From Alicyclobacillus tolerans (lineage in GTDB: Bacteria > Bacillota > Bacilli > Alicyclobacillales > Alicyclobacillaceae), in the NCBI RefSeq assembly GCF_900142255.1, contig NZ_FRAF01000001.1, forward strand, positions 1-64,000: DNA of 64,000 nt. Direction: 5' to 3'. The notes beneath the pieces are model-generated. The model saw only the letters and a program-made list of their open reading frames with translations. It ran no database searches and was not told where the DNA came from. A program made the position numbers and the translations under genes. Below, piece after piece: positions 34,897 to 42,315 of this stretch (the first letter of the stretch is position 1; each line of letters starts with the position of its first letter).

Positions 34897-35754
34897 ATGT
34901 GGCATTCTATTTGGCAATGGTTAAAACAGCTCTTATCCATAATGAATCGTGGTAATGTACCTGCCTTTGCAGCTGTACTTGCATTTTTTGCATTTTCTTC
35001 ACTCATTCCTATTCTCTTGCTACTTGTCATGTTAGCTATCTGGTTAGTTCCCGATCCACACGTGGCTTCTAATATTGGCTCTACTTTATCCAACTATATC
35101 CCCAATATTCCTGATTTAAGACAACTCATTAATTTAAATTCTGAACGTCTCTACCGTCTTAATAAAGAGGTACGTTGGTTTAGTATAATTGGATTGTTTT
35201 GGACATCCGTAGGTGGTTTTCTTTCCTTGCAACAAACGTTTGACATGATGGCTGGCATTCGTAGACGTCGTTCTTTTATCAAGCAATATTTGATAGGCTT
35301 TGTTATGATGTTTGTTCTTTTATTTCTTACCTTATTATCTGGTATCGCTGTACAAATATTTCAAGTCGTGGGTCACACACTTCCCGCTCCATTTTCTTGG
35401 TTACGTTGGTTCTCATTCTTCCTGTTCCCGATACTCTTATTTGTAACGTCATTGCTATGTTACAGACTTTTACCTTCGATTCCCCCTCCTTGGCTCTCTG
35501 CGAGCGCAGGAGCCTTATTCAGCACCGTGATTATCTATATAGCTAGAGATTTGTTTCTACTCTATGCAGCTCATATGGGTCAATATGAATTGATTTATGG
35601 AGCACTGAGTTTTATAGAATTGCTTGCATTTTGGTTCTATATCCTAAGTTTTATTTTTCTGCTAGGAGGTGCCTTGATGTTTACAATCTCCAAACCCAAA
35701 AAGGAAGGTTATCCATCCATGATTCCCTCCACCTTTACAAAGAAAGTAGGATAA
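34897..35754 (+). CDS. YihY/BrkB-family membrane protein, 285 aa
   Basis: Six hydrophobic helices are arranged as in the YihY/BrkB family (formerly called ribonuclease BN by mistake). The N-terminal NVPAFAAVLAFFAFSSLIPILLLL, the loop with FWTSVGGFLSLQQTFDMMAGI, and the C-terminal YGALSFIELLAFWFYILSFIFLLGGAL correspond to the family pattern. The role is not established; relatives are proposed transporters. ATG 34897 has GGGGAGATG upstream. It stands alone and is convergent with the RnfD-like gene. Confidence 0.87.
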   Translation: MWHSIWQWLKQLLSIMNRGNVPAFAAVLAFFAFSSLIPILLLLVMLAIWLVPDPHVASNIGSTLSNYIPNIPDLRQLINLNSERLYRLNKEVRWFSIIGLFWTSVGGFLSLQQTFDMMAGIRRRRSFIKQYLIGFVMMFVLLFLTLLSGIAVQIFQVVGHTLPAPFSWLRWFSFFLFPILLFVTSLLCYRLLPSIPPPWLSASAGALFSTVIIYIARDLFLLYAAHMGQYELIYGALSFIELLAFWFYILSFIFLLGGALMFTISKPKKEGYPSMIPSTFTKKVG

Positions 35755-35756
35755 TC

Positions 35757-36647
35757 TTATTCAGAAAGACCTAAACTCTTAGTAGGCAATACATGGTTTT
35801 TTCTTCTTTTTTGTATTCGATCAAAGAGAAATTTAATGGTATTCGCTGAACACAAAGCTAGCAGTAAATAAATTTGCCCGCCCCACAAGGACATACTTAA
35901 AATACTTAACGTAGCGGAAAGGCAACCAAAAACAATTTGTAACTTTTTGCGTCCCGGAGTTGTCGGTGGATCTGTCAGCATGAAAAAAGTAAAAAAGAGC
36001 GTCATGTTAATAAACGGCGGTCGCAAAGCATCTGCAGGCGTAAATGATACAGAACCCCAATGAAATATAGCAAGAATGAGCATTCCTGAAAAAAAAGTAG
36101 CAAGAAAAGATAGGACCTGTGGAAATTTCCGAACACGATTGGTCATCCAAAAACCTGTAATTATAAGAATGATCATCCACCAGGATGATTGAACTGAAAA
36201 CGCCCCCCACCAACTTTCCTGAGCCCCCCAAAACCAAACCGCCAATAATAGAGCAAAAGCTGCTGGATTGAAAACAGGTTTTCGACCATGGCTTAAAAGA
36301 TGTTTTGACACCATAGCCAGTGTCACAGTTGCAAAAATAATCCAAATCGATTCTTGAACTCCTAAAATCAACCCAATAATCCACCCACTGATACATGCTC
36401 CATCGGAAAATTTTCGCGGATAGGCACGCCATATGGCTACAATGGCATCGATAAAAACTGCAAAAACGATAGCAATCAGTATATGAAAAATTCCCGTCAA
36501 TGAGCCACTCGCTAAAAAGTTACTAACAGATAACAGGAGTAGAATGACCATTAAAGTCCCTTTAGGAGTAGACATATATTTTTTTAATGAATGCAAATTT
36601 ACTTGTTGTTTTCGTTTTGGAACACGTTTGTTTTTTCGCAATGCCAA
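35757..36647 (-). CDS. NqrB/RnfD-like membrane redox protein, 296 aa
   Basis: The protein has a basic N-terminus and eight or nine membrane helices. Sequence typical of the NqrB/RnfD family includes ISGWIIGLILG, KHLLSHGRKPVFNPAAFALLL and FFTFFMLTDPPTTPGRKKLQIVFG. In Nqr and Rnf complexes this subunit passes electrons across the membrane through a flavin; the usual SGAT flavin-threonine motif is not evident here. The gene starts at TTG 36647 inside the end of the apbE-like gene (49-bp overlap), after GGAGG. It follows ApbE and an FMN-binding protein but none of the other Rnf/Nqr subunits, which suggests a reduced electron-transfer module (inference). Confidence 0.8.
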   Translation of the reverse strand: MALRKNKRVPKRKQQVNLHSLKKYMSTPKGTLMVILLLLSVSNFLASGSLTGIFHILIAIVFAVFIDAIVAIWRAYPRKFSDGACISGWIIGLILGVQESIWIIFATVTLAMVSKHLLSHGRKPVFNPAAFALLLAVWFWGAQESWWGAFSVQSSWWMIILIITGFWMTNRVRKFPQVLSFLATFFSGMLILAIFHWGSVSFTPADALRPPFINMTLFFTFFMLTDPPTTPGRKKLQIVFGCLSATLSILSMSLWGGQIYLLLALCSANTIKFLFDRIQKRRKNHVLPTKSLGLSE

Positions 36648-37582
36648 TAGTCCTCCATTTTTTTAGACATTTGCACACTTCCGTCAGATAAAACAAGTAA
36701 TCCCTCAATACCTGCCTCTTCCAGACGAAGGAATCCTTCTTGAGGGGACAGGAGCATCATCACCGTGGAAAAACCATCTGCCAACATAGCATTTGGAGCC
36801 ATAACTGTAGCGCTTGCTACATGGTGAGGAGATTGTTTATCTACTCCAGAGATGATGTGATGTTCTCCCTTAATAACGGGACTAAGACGTTCATAGCCTC
36901 CAGAAGTGCATACAGACATAGCATCGGAAAAAAGTAAATATCCTATTTTCTTTTCTGGAGAAAACGGATTGCGAATAGAAATCTTCCACGGCTCACCATT
37001 AGGTTGTATACCTCTGGCGATCACATCTCCACCAGCATTGATACAAAATCCTGGATATTCAGAAAAACAATGAACTACCAAATCAAGTGCTAGCCCTTTT
37101 GCGGTAGCTCCCACATCCAAGAGGAGCGGTTTCATTAAGCGAACGGTTTTTTTCTCCACATCAAGCTTTACATCACGATAGGAAGCATTAAAATCTATGT
37201 TTTCGCATAAATCCAATTTGTTTCCTGTCAAATAATTTGTGACAAAACCACCCTTCTCTAGCCATCCACCTATGGTCGGGTCAAATCGTCCATGAGTCAT
37301 CTTGGCCAATTCTAAACTGAATTGGATAACCTCGAATAATAGAACAGGTACTTGAACATCCTCACCAATTTGTTGTGAAAGACGTCGTAACGCACTGTGT
37401 TCAAGAAAACGACTGCAGGTTTCCTCTACGATGTTGAAAACTGAAATTGCTTGTTGCAAATTTTTTCTAACATCTTCAGATGAATTACCCTCTATGGAAA
37501 CCCAAAAATCAACTTTTGTACCTAAAGCAAGCACTTGATGATGATAGAGTTGAAGTTCTTTGCTCAGGATAAATTCCTCCAT
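36599..37582 (-). CDS. apbE: FAD:protein FMN transferase, ApbE family, 327 aa
   Basis: ApbE enzymes attach FMN covalently to a threonine of target proteins. Family sequence is clear: the start with ALGTKVDFWVSI, HSALRRLSQ, THGRFDPTIGGWLEKGGF, LLLDVGATAKGLALDLVV, FCINAGGDVIARG with PWKISIRNP, and CTSGGYERLS plus HHIISG. The late motif ATVMAPNAMLADGFSTVMMLL has the metal-binding Asp. No signal peptide or lipobox is seen, unlike many secreted ApbEs, so it may act inside, or may be membrane-associated in another way. It starts directly at the stop of the FMN-binding gene, its likely substrate. Confidence 0.9.
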   Translation of the reverse strand: MEEFILSKELQLYHHQVLALGTKVDFWVSIEGNSSEDVRKNLQQAISVFNIVEETCSRFLEHSALRRLSQQIGEDVQVPVLLFEVIQFSLELAKMTHGRFDPTIGGWLEKGGFVTNYLTGNKLDLCENIDFNASYRDVKLDVEKKTVRLMKPLLLDVGATAKGLALDLVVHCFSEYPGFCINAGGDVIARGIQPNGEPWKISIRNPFSPEKKIGYLLFSDAMSVCTSGGYERLSPVIKGEHHIISGVDKQSPHHVASATVMAPNAMLADGFSTVMMLLSPQEGFLRLEEAGIEGLLVLSDGSVQMSKKMEDYWHCEKTNVFQNENNK

Positions 37583-38131
37583 TTAAGCCTTTGCAGCTTG
37601 CAAAGCCTGATAGACAGCCATAGCAAAATCTTGAGTACTTGCTGTGGCTCCAGAGACAATATCAATTTGCCACGTCTGCTTAGCTTCAACTTCGTTTGGT
37701 AAAACCGGATCAATAACGGATTGTGGATAATGAGTGGTACATTGAGTGATCTGCACTTGAGTGATTTTTCCATTCTGTATCGTTACAGAAACACCGACGC
37801 TACCATAAGTGTTCGTGCCCACTCCTTGGTAAATACCGTCCTTATAAAGAGAACTACTATCGCTCTTATGTTGAGACTTGTCTGAATTTGATGTTTGATG
37901 ATTTGCAGAAGTTGTTGTTGATGATAATGCTTTGTGGAATGACCTAGTCTCGTGATGTTCTTTTCCCATTTGATGGAACACCTTGTTGGACTCACTTGCA
38001 TTTTTTTGATCTAAGATCTGTGGATTTAATGCCTGAACTGTCGGTTCCGTATAGAAAAAACCTGCAGCATAGATAGCTCCTACAGCGGCTGTAGATAATG
38101 TTAACCATTTGGATTGAGTAGTTTTGAGCAA
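37583..38131 (-). CDS. FMN-binding domain protein with membrane anchor, 182 aa
   Basis: An N-terminal hydrophobic helix (residues 9-27, LTLSTAAVGAIYAAGFFY) anchors it. A polar Ser/His/Lys-rich linker of about 65 residues follows, then an FMN_bind domain (residues 95-182) with YKDGIYQGVGTNTYGSVGVSVTIQNGKI. Near the end DIVSGATASTQDFA (160-166) is the ApbE flavinylation site, with Thr163 the probable acceptor. It resembles the RnfG/NqrC C-terminal domain. The FMN domain should face outwards. TTG 38131 is the likely start with only a weak site. It is first gene of the FMN-bind/apbE/RnfD-like operon. Confidence 0.87.
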   Translation of the reverse strand: MLKTTQSKWLTLSTAAVGAIYAAGFFYTEPTVQALNPQILDQKNASESNKVFHQMGKEHHETRSFHKALSSTTTSANHQTSNSDKSQHKSDSSSLYKDGIYQGVGTNTYGSVGVSVTIQNGKITQVQITQCTTHYPQSVIDPVLPNEVEAKQTWQIDIVSGATASTQDFAMAVYQALQAAKA

Positions 38132-38245
38132 TCGATAAACACCACTTTCACCCGATTCCTATTCTCCGTCATAGATTAATAAAAGTGGCCTTCTAGGTGT
38201 TGAAGTATTTGTCCGATGGTTATGAAGAACTTGTGGAGTCATGAA

Positions 38246-38300
38246 TAAAAAAAGGGCTTGTCCCTCTCGTCATCTTTAGATGACGAGAGGGACAAGCCCT
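38246..38300 (-). terminator. Strong terminator of the NlpC/P60 gene
   Basis: Perfect 22-bp arms (38253-38274/38279-38300) close a TTTA loop. On the minus strand the stem is followed by seven T. It contains GGGCTTGTCCCTC and GTCATC, related to the palindrome at 34782-34849. Confidence 0.93.
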
Positions 38301-38316
38301 ATAGAAAGTTTCACTT

Positions 38317-38913
38317 TTAAAACATACGTTTGACAGTAGTGATGTGATTGTACCAATACGTTCCAGGATGTAAAGGTGCAATACCTACTTTACCCAAACC
38401 GCCGCCTTCTTCAATCATCTGACCATTTCCAATATAAATCGCAACATGACCACCATGGTTAAAAATAACCAAATCACCAGGTTGCATATCCGAAATAGGT
38501 ACCTGCCAACCTACATCGTGATATTGTACTTGCGAAGCTCCACTCATAACATAGCCGAGCGCATGATGATAAACATAGGCTGTAAAATTAGAGCAGTCAA
38601 AACCATACTGACCTCTATCTTCGTTATGCCCCCATCGATAGGGAGTGCCTAACTTACTTTCTGCTACTGTCAATATAGCTTGAAACTTCTCTTCTGGTGT
38701 CGCGTGGATTCCAGCTAACGGTTGAACAGATGGCTGATAAGTGACTCCTGGAGGTAGTTGACCGTTATACGCCAATTGAGATTTGACGTAGCTATTGCTG
38801 GAAAACGAATAAATGGGTGTACGATGATAAGTTTTTGCCATTGCAATTTGACTGGTAGCAGGCAAAAATACTGCAATGGATGTTAAAGCCAATAAGGCTG
38901 CTTTTATTTTCAT
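38317..38913 (-). CDS. Secreted NlpC/P60 cell-wall hydrolase, 198 aa
   Basis: A signal peptide (MKIKAALLALTSIAVFLPAT, cleavage after AMA near residue 26) precedes a short linker and a C-terminal NlpC/P60 domain. Catalytic positions are intact: YGFDCSNFTAYVYHH (Cys107), PGDLVIFNHGGHVAIYIGNGQMIE (His156). Such enzymes cut peptide stems of peptidoglycan (D-glutamyl-diamino acid bonds). No LysM or SH3 wall-binding domain is seen. The leader is a c-di-AMP riboswitch, so synthesis should be shut off when c-di-AMP is high, as with related Bacilli wall hydrolases. Confidence 0.92.
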   Translation of the reverse strand: MKIKAALLALTSIAVFLPATSQIAMAKTYHRTPIYSFSSNSYVKSQLAYNGQLPPGVTYQPSVQPLAGIHATPEEKFQAILTVAESKLGTPYRWGHNEDRGQYGFDCSNFTAYVYHHALGYVMSGASQVQYHDVGWQVPISDMQPGDLVIFNHGGHVAIYIGNGQMIEEGGGLGKVGIAPLHPGTYWYNHITTVKRMF

Positions 38914-38921
38914 AAAGTCCT

Positions 38922-39040
38922 CCCCTTGCCTCCGAGGTTAGTTGACGGGTTAGGACGGAGGTCGCCCATGCGCGTTGGCGCATTCACCCCAAATTGTATC
39001 CCCCGTACCCTAAATGGGATTCGGCTGTTTTTTGGTTCGG
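38922..39040 (-). promoter_or_regulatory. c-di-AMP riboswitch (ydaO/yuaA type)
   Basis: On the minus strand the leader reads CCGAATCCC, TTTAGGGTACGGGGGA, TTGGGGTGAAT, GGGCGACCTCCGTCCTAACCC and GTCAACTAACCTCGGAGGC in order. These are the highly conserved blocks of the ydaO class. It lies directly before the ribosome site (AAGGGGAGGA) of the NlpC/P60 gene. Ligand binding in this class favours termination or occlusion, so it is probably an OFF switch. Confidence 0.95.
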
Positions 39041-39063
39041 ACTTTATGCTAACAAACACTTTG

Positions 39064-39579
39064 TCATAATTTCATTGCAAAATAGTTAGAAAGAAGTCTA
39101 TAGTTTTCCAAACGATTTTCTAATTCATGAGCTTTACTCAAAACTGAATCAAATTTCACCGATACGGAATGAGGTACTTCTCGAGTTACAATTCCCTCAG
39201 CTTTGACGACCACTTGATGGGCTGGCAGATGTGCCCAAAATGAAAAGAAAGCAACAGCAATTACCATTAAAGCCGCAATAGATTGGGGTACTTTTATAAA
39301 AAAGGAACGAGCTTTTAAACCAAATATTTTACCCATTCGAGATTGATTTTGTAAGTGCCGTTGAGGAAATACATACACTTTAGCATGAGTAAGTAGCGTG
39401 TCTGTTTCTGTAATTTGCTGATTCTTGTTTTCTTGAATCATGAGATTACGGTAAGATACATATTCTTCAACTTCTTGCCGACATTTTTCACAATTCTGTA
39501 AATGGCGCTCAAAACGTTTATTTTCAAGTTCGGTAAGTAATCCAGCCACATATCTCAAGCTTAAATCACACAATTGCAT
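39064..39579 (-). CDS. Zinc-finger (zf-HC2) anti-sigma-like membrane protein, 171 aa
   Basis: The N-terminus (MQLCDLSLRYVAGLLTELENKRFERHLQNCEKCRQEVEEY) contains the anti-sigma zinc-finger H-x3-C-x2-C. A single membrane helix (SIAALMVIAVAFFSFWA) lies near residue 110, with an outside domain of about 50 residues. This is the layout of anti-sigma factors that hold an ECF sigma factor, yet no sigma gene is adjacent. ATG 39579 has GGGAGG 6 bp upstream; the longer frame to 39612 is rejected. It is divergent from the truncated haemoglobin gene. Confidence 0.75.
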   Translation of the reverse strand: MQLCDLSLRYVAGLLTELENKRFERHLQNCEKCRQEVEEYVSYRNLMIQENKNQQITETDTLLTHAKVYVFPQRHLQNQSRMGKIFGLKARSFFIKVPQSIAALMVIAVAFFSFWAHLPAHQVVVKAEGIVTREVPHSVSVKFDSVLSKAHELENRLENYRLLSNYFAMKL

Positions 39580-39819
39580 GGATTGCCTCCCGTCTCCCCC
39601 AGTTTTAACCAATCTTTCTCATCATGTAGACCCATTATACGAAAAAACCCCTAAACTTGACCAGTATTTTCTCAATCTCTCTTTTCATTTTTGTAGGAAT
39701 ACTGACTGGATCAAAATTCGCACATCAATGGATTGCTTTATGTCTTGTTTCACCAATAATTTGCATACTGCAGCAAAATTATATACGGTTGAATGAAAAA
39801 GCAGGAGGCTTATTGGAGT

Positions 39820-40191
39820 ATGGAAGTTAAATCTATTTATGAAGCGATTGGCGGTCAAAATACAATAGCCAATCTGGTTGACATATTTTATACAAAAGTC
39901 CAAAAAAATGAACTCCTACGTCCTCTATTTCCAGAAGACATAAAACCTGTGCGTGATAAGCAATTGATGTTTTTGACTCAATTTTTTGGAGGGCCTTCGC
40001 TTTATACAAATATGTATGGTCATCCAATGTTAAGAGCCAAACATCTTGCACATCCTATTACTCAAGCTCATGCGAGCGAATGGATACGTTGTATGGAAGA
40101 GTCACTCAATCAAATTGGGATAGACCATTCTGTTCAGGAATTTATGTTAGAACGACTTCGATTAACGGCTCAACATATGATTAATCGTTGA
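39820..40191 (+). CDS. Truncated haemoglobin, group II type, 123 aa
   Basis: The 2-over-2 globin fold is recognisable: MEVKSIYEAIGGQNTIANLVDIFY, RPLFPED, FLTQFFGGPSLYTNMYGHPMLRAKHLAHPI with the proximal (F8) His75, and SEWIRCMEESL with the conserved Trp (G8). These features match HbO/YjbI proteins that bind oxygen and handle NO or peroxide. ATG 39820 is preferred over 39793 because CAGGAGG lies upstream and the start fits the family. In many Bacilli the gene stands beside a DsbA-like yjbH; here its neighbours are the zf-HC2 protein and a DUF1284 gene. Confidence 0.9.
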   Translation: MEVKSIYEAIGGQNTIANLVDIFYTKVQKNELLRPLFPEDIKPVRDKQLMFLTQFFGGPSLYTNMYGHPMLRAKHLAHPITQAHASEWIRCMEESLNQIGIDHSVQEFMLERLRLTAQHMINR

Positions 40192-40203
40192 AGATTGGAA
40201 TGC

Positions 40204-40243
40204 TTAAAAAATGAAAAAATCAGATTTCAAACTGACTTTTTCG
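40204..40243 (-). terminator. Probable terminator overlapping the DUF1284 stop
   Basis: TCAG/CTGA is extended by A/T pairs with one mismatch and ends on the minus strand in a run of T. The stop of the DUF1284 gene lies inside the stem. Confidence 0.4.
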
Positions 40244-40655
40244 GGAGTGGTAATAATGAATAACCTTCCTTAATTCTTTGAACTCCTTCTTCACAAACTC
40301 CATAGGAGCGCCAACTGCATGTACTACAAAGTACGGCTATATCCGAAGGATGCATATGCTGACGAATTCTACTTTCAACTGACTGCCAAGCCAGTTTTTG
40401 ACCAGAGTGTAATCCTAATTTAACTAGAATCTGTTGATCGCGATCTGCAACATTTTTATCTTCACAATGATAACATTGATTATCAGGAAAATAATGACAC
40501 AATTCATCTGGTCCCGTGACAATAAGTACTTCTGTTTGTGGCTCTATTCTCAATTGGTTATAAACATTCTTCATATGCTCCACGAATTCTTTTGAATAAC
40601 CCATTCCTCGAAAGCCAAGCATACATAAAAGATGATGTCCGCGCAATTGAATCAA
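40227..40655 (-). CDS. DUF1284 family protein, 142 aa
   Basis: The family start LRGHHLLCMLGFRGMGYSKEF is very clear. Cys residues follow in C-x6-CYHC and, near the end, VLCSTCSWRSYGVCEEG, which may bind iron-sulfur or zinc. No function is known to me. TTG 40655 is chosen because GAAGG lies 8 bp upstream and relatives begin directly before the LRGHH motif; GTG 40664 would leave no space for that site. It is a single gene divergent from the SASP gene. Confidence 0.8.
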   Translation of the reverse strand: MIQLRGHHLLCMLGFRGMGYSKEFVEHMKNVYNQLRIEPQTEVLIVTGPDELCHYFPDNQCYHCEDKNVADRDQQILVKLGLHSGQKLAWQSVESRIRQHMHPSDIAVLCSTCSWRSYGVCEEGVQRIKEGYSLLPLPKKSV

Positions 40656-40682
40656 ATCTGTCACCCTTCGATTTTTTAATCT

Positions 40683-40713
40683 GTGTATAGAAAACTAAAC
40701 TTCTCACATAATA
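40683..40713 (+). promoter_or_regulatory. Sigma-G-like promoter of the SASP gene
   Basis: TGTATAG (40683-40689) and CATAATA (40707-40713) are separated by 17 bp, close to the forespore sigma-G consensus, 41 bp before the SASP ATG. Confidence 0.65.
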
Positions 40714-40753
40714 ACTTTGCAGTCCAAAATCATTTTTGAAAGGGGAACTGAAA

Positions 40754-40942
40754 ATGGCAAACAACAACGAAAAACTCGTACCAAGCCGTGCCCTGGATCA
40801 GATGAAATGGGAGATTGCAAATGAGTTTGGTGTTAATCTCGGAGCAGAAACGACTTCACGTCAAAACGGCTCCGTAGGTGGGGAAATCACCAAGCGTTTG
40901 GTCGCATATGCAGAAAGTCAATTATCCGGCCAAATGAAGTAA
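40754..40942 (+). CDS. Alpha/beta-type small acid-soluble spore protein, 62 aa
   Basis: SASPs coat and protect DNA in the dormant spore and are degraded by the Gpr protease at germination. The conserved core [33 protein letters not shown] contains the Gpr cleavage site after Glu in the ANEFGV region and the G-G-x-x-(T/V)-K-R signature. Length is normal. ATG 40754 has AAAGGGGA upstream; the frame beginning at 40736 adds six unlikely residues. The promoter just upstream fits sigma-G control. This gene shows the organism forms endospores. Confidence 0.93.
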   Translation: MANNNEKLVPSRALDQMKWEIANEFGVNLGAETTSRQNGSVGGEITKRLVAYAESQLSGQMK

Positions 40943-40977
40943 GCAAGGAAAACCTTTGGTTTAGAAAATAATTCTTA

Positions 40978-41012
40978 GCGAGCCTATCCATACACACGGA
41001 TAGGCTTTCGCG
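40978..41012 (+). terminator. Terminator after the SASP gene
   Basis: AGCCTATCC (40981-40989) pairs with GGATAGGCT (40998-41006), flanked by GCG/CGC. The T-run is short. Confidence 0.6.
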
Positions 41013-41058
41013 TATAATAAGGATATTCCTTCCCACTGTCATTTGAAGAAGATTGATT

Positions 41059-41667
41059 TTATTTTTGAACAATATTTTTCTGCATCCAGCGAGCAACTTG
41101 GACGTCATTCCAATCATTTTTCGCCTGTAATTGTTCAATTACACGTTGTTGAACAGCTAAAGGTTTATTCTGACTCAATTTTTTGCAACCTTCAACTAAA
41201 TCAATCTCAACTTTAAAACCTACAATAGCTTTCATCATTTGTTGATAATAATGCTGCTTAGAATCCATAGGAAGTTTTGAATGTGGTTCATATGCATATA
41301 TCAGTTTTTCAAGAATTTCTTCTAACTCGATTTCGTCTTTAACCAACCGACAGGTTCCTTGAATATGTACAGCCACATAGTTCCAAGTTGGTACCGATTG
41401 AGGAAGATCATACCATTCCGGTGAAATGAATGCATGCGGGCCAGAAAAGATACATAAACAAGGGCTACCATCCATTGTTCTCCATTGAGAGTTGGCTTTG
41501 GCCATATGCGCAAGCAGCATTTGTTTATCTTTGTCATAGTACATGGGTAGATGTGTGCAAAGAGGATGATTGTCCTCTGAAGTTATAAGTAAGGCAAAGG
41601 AATGACGAGTTATAAACTCTGAAATTTCATCTTCATCTTGCCATTGAAACGATTTTGGGATATACAC
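41059..41667 (-). CDS. PaiB-like FMN-binding protein, 202 aa
   Basis: The protein matches the PaiB/FMN_bind_2 family: the start MYIPKSFQWQDEDEISEFITRHSFALLIT, followed by HLPMYYDKDKQMLLAHMAKANSQW, then FSGPHAFISPEWYD with VPTWNYVAVHIQG and the end region IVGFKVEIDLVEGCKKLSQNK. PaiB in Bacillus is described as a regulator of protease and sporulation genes, though the FMN barrel suggests a redox or binding role. GTG 41667 gives the family MYIPK start with GAGGGAG about 9 bp upstream. No paiA acetyltransferase is adjacent. Confidence 0.85.
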   Translation of the reverse strand: MYIPKSFQWQDEDEISEFITRHSFALLITSEDNHPLCTHLPMYYDKDKQMLLAHMAKANSQWRTMDGSPCLCIFSGPHAFISPEWYDLPQSVPTWNYVAVHIQGTCRLVKDEIELEEILEKLIYAYEPHSKLPMDSKQHYYQQMMKAIVGFKVEIDLVEGCKKLSQNKPLAVQQRVIEQLQAKNDWNDVQVARWMQKNIVQK

Positions 41668-41851
41668 TCCCACTCACTCCCTCGCTCGTCACCGATTTCG
41701 ACGATCCGCTCACAAAAAATTGTAACATGTTGACGCAAGTTCCTTTGAGACCATGGGTTACTTCACAACAGAAATTTTGTATATGTTGTGTTACCTTTTT
41801 ATGAATCATCTTTTCAGTAATGAACTATGAATTGAAAGGATTATCCCTGGT

Positions 41852-42223
41852 ATGAAACATGAAAACTTGTACTTAAAACGTATTTATATACCAACTGATC
41901 CTTCTGACGGTACACGTATATTAATCGATCGATTATGGCCGCGAGGAATTCGAAAAGAGGAGGCTTACGTTGACATTTGGCTAAAGGAAATTGCACCAAC
42001 AGATAAATTACGGAAATGGTTTCATGAAAATCCTGAACAACGGTTTTCTGAATTTCGTATTCTCTATAATCAAGAATTAACAACTAGTCTAAGTCACCAA
42101 GAAGCCCTAAATAAAATTAAAAAATGGGTGACAGAAAGCCCCGTAACACTCGTTTACGGAGCCAAGAATGAGTTAATCAATCATGCAGTAGTACTCTATG
42201 ATTTTTTACTTGACTATTTATAA
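41852..42223 (+). CDS. DUF488 (YeaO-like) protein, 123 aa
   Basis: Family sequence is plain: LKRIYIPTDPSDGTRILIDRLWPRGIRKEEAYVDIWLKEIAPTDKLRKWF, followed by FRILYNQEL and VTLVYGAKNELINHAVVL. The fold is a small alpha/beta domain. The role is unsettled; some relatives are linked to restriction-modification or tRNA-type nucleotide binding. ATG 41852 follows AAAGGATTATCCCTGGT, a fair site. It is a single-gene unit in a stretch of unrelated genes. Confidence 0.8.
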   Translation: MKHENLYLKRIYIPTDPSDGTRILIDRLWPRGIRKEEAYVDIWLKEIAPTDKLRKWFHENPEQRFSEFRILYNQELTTSLSHQEALNKIKKWVTESPVTLVYGAKNELINHAVVLYDFLLDYL

Positions 42224-42315
42224 TCTTGATTTCTGTAACCGGTTTCGATCTTAATAGACAAAAGTTAACTTTCAGATATTTGTTAAAGATAAACCATTCA
42301 AAATTCAGTCAGCAA

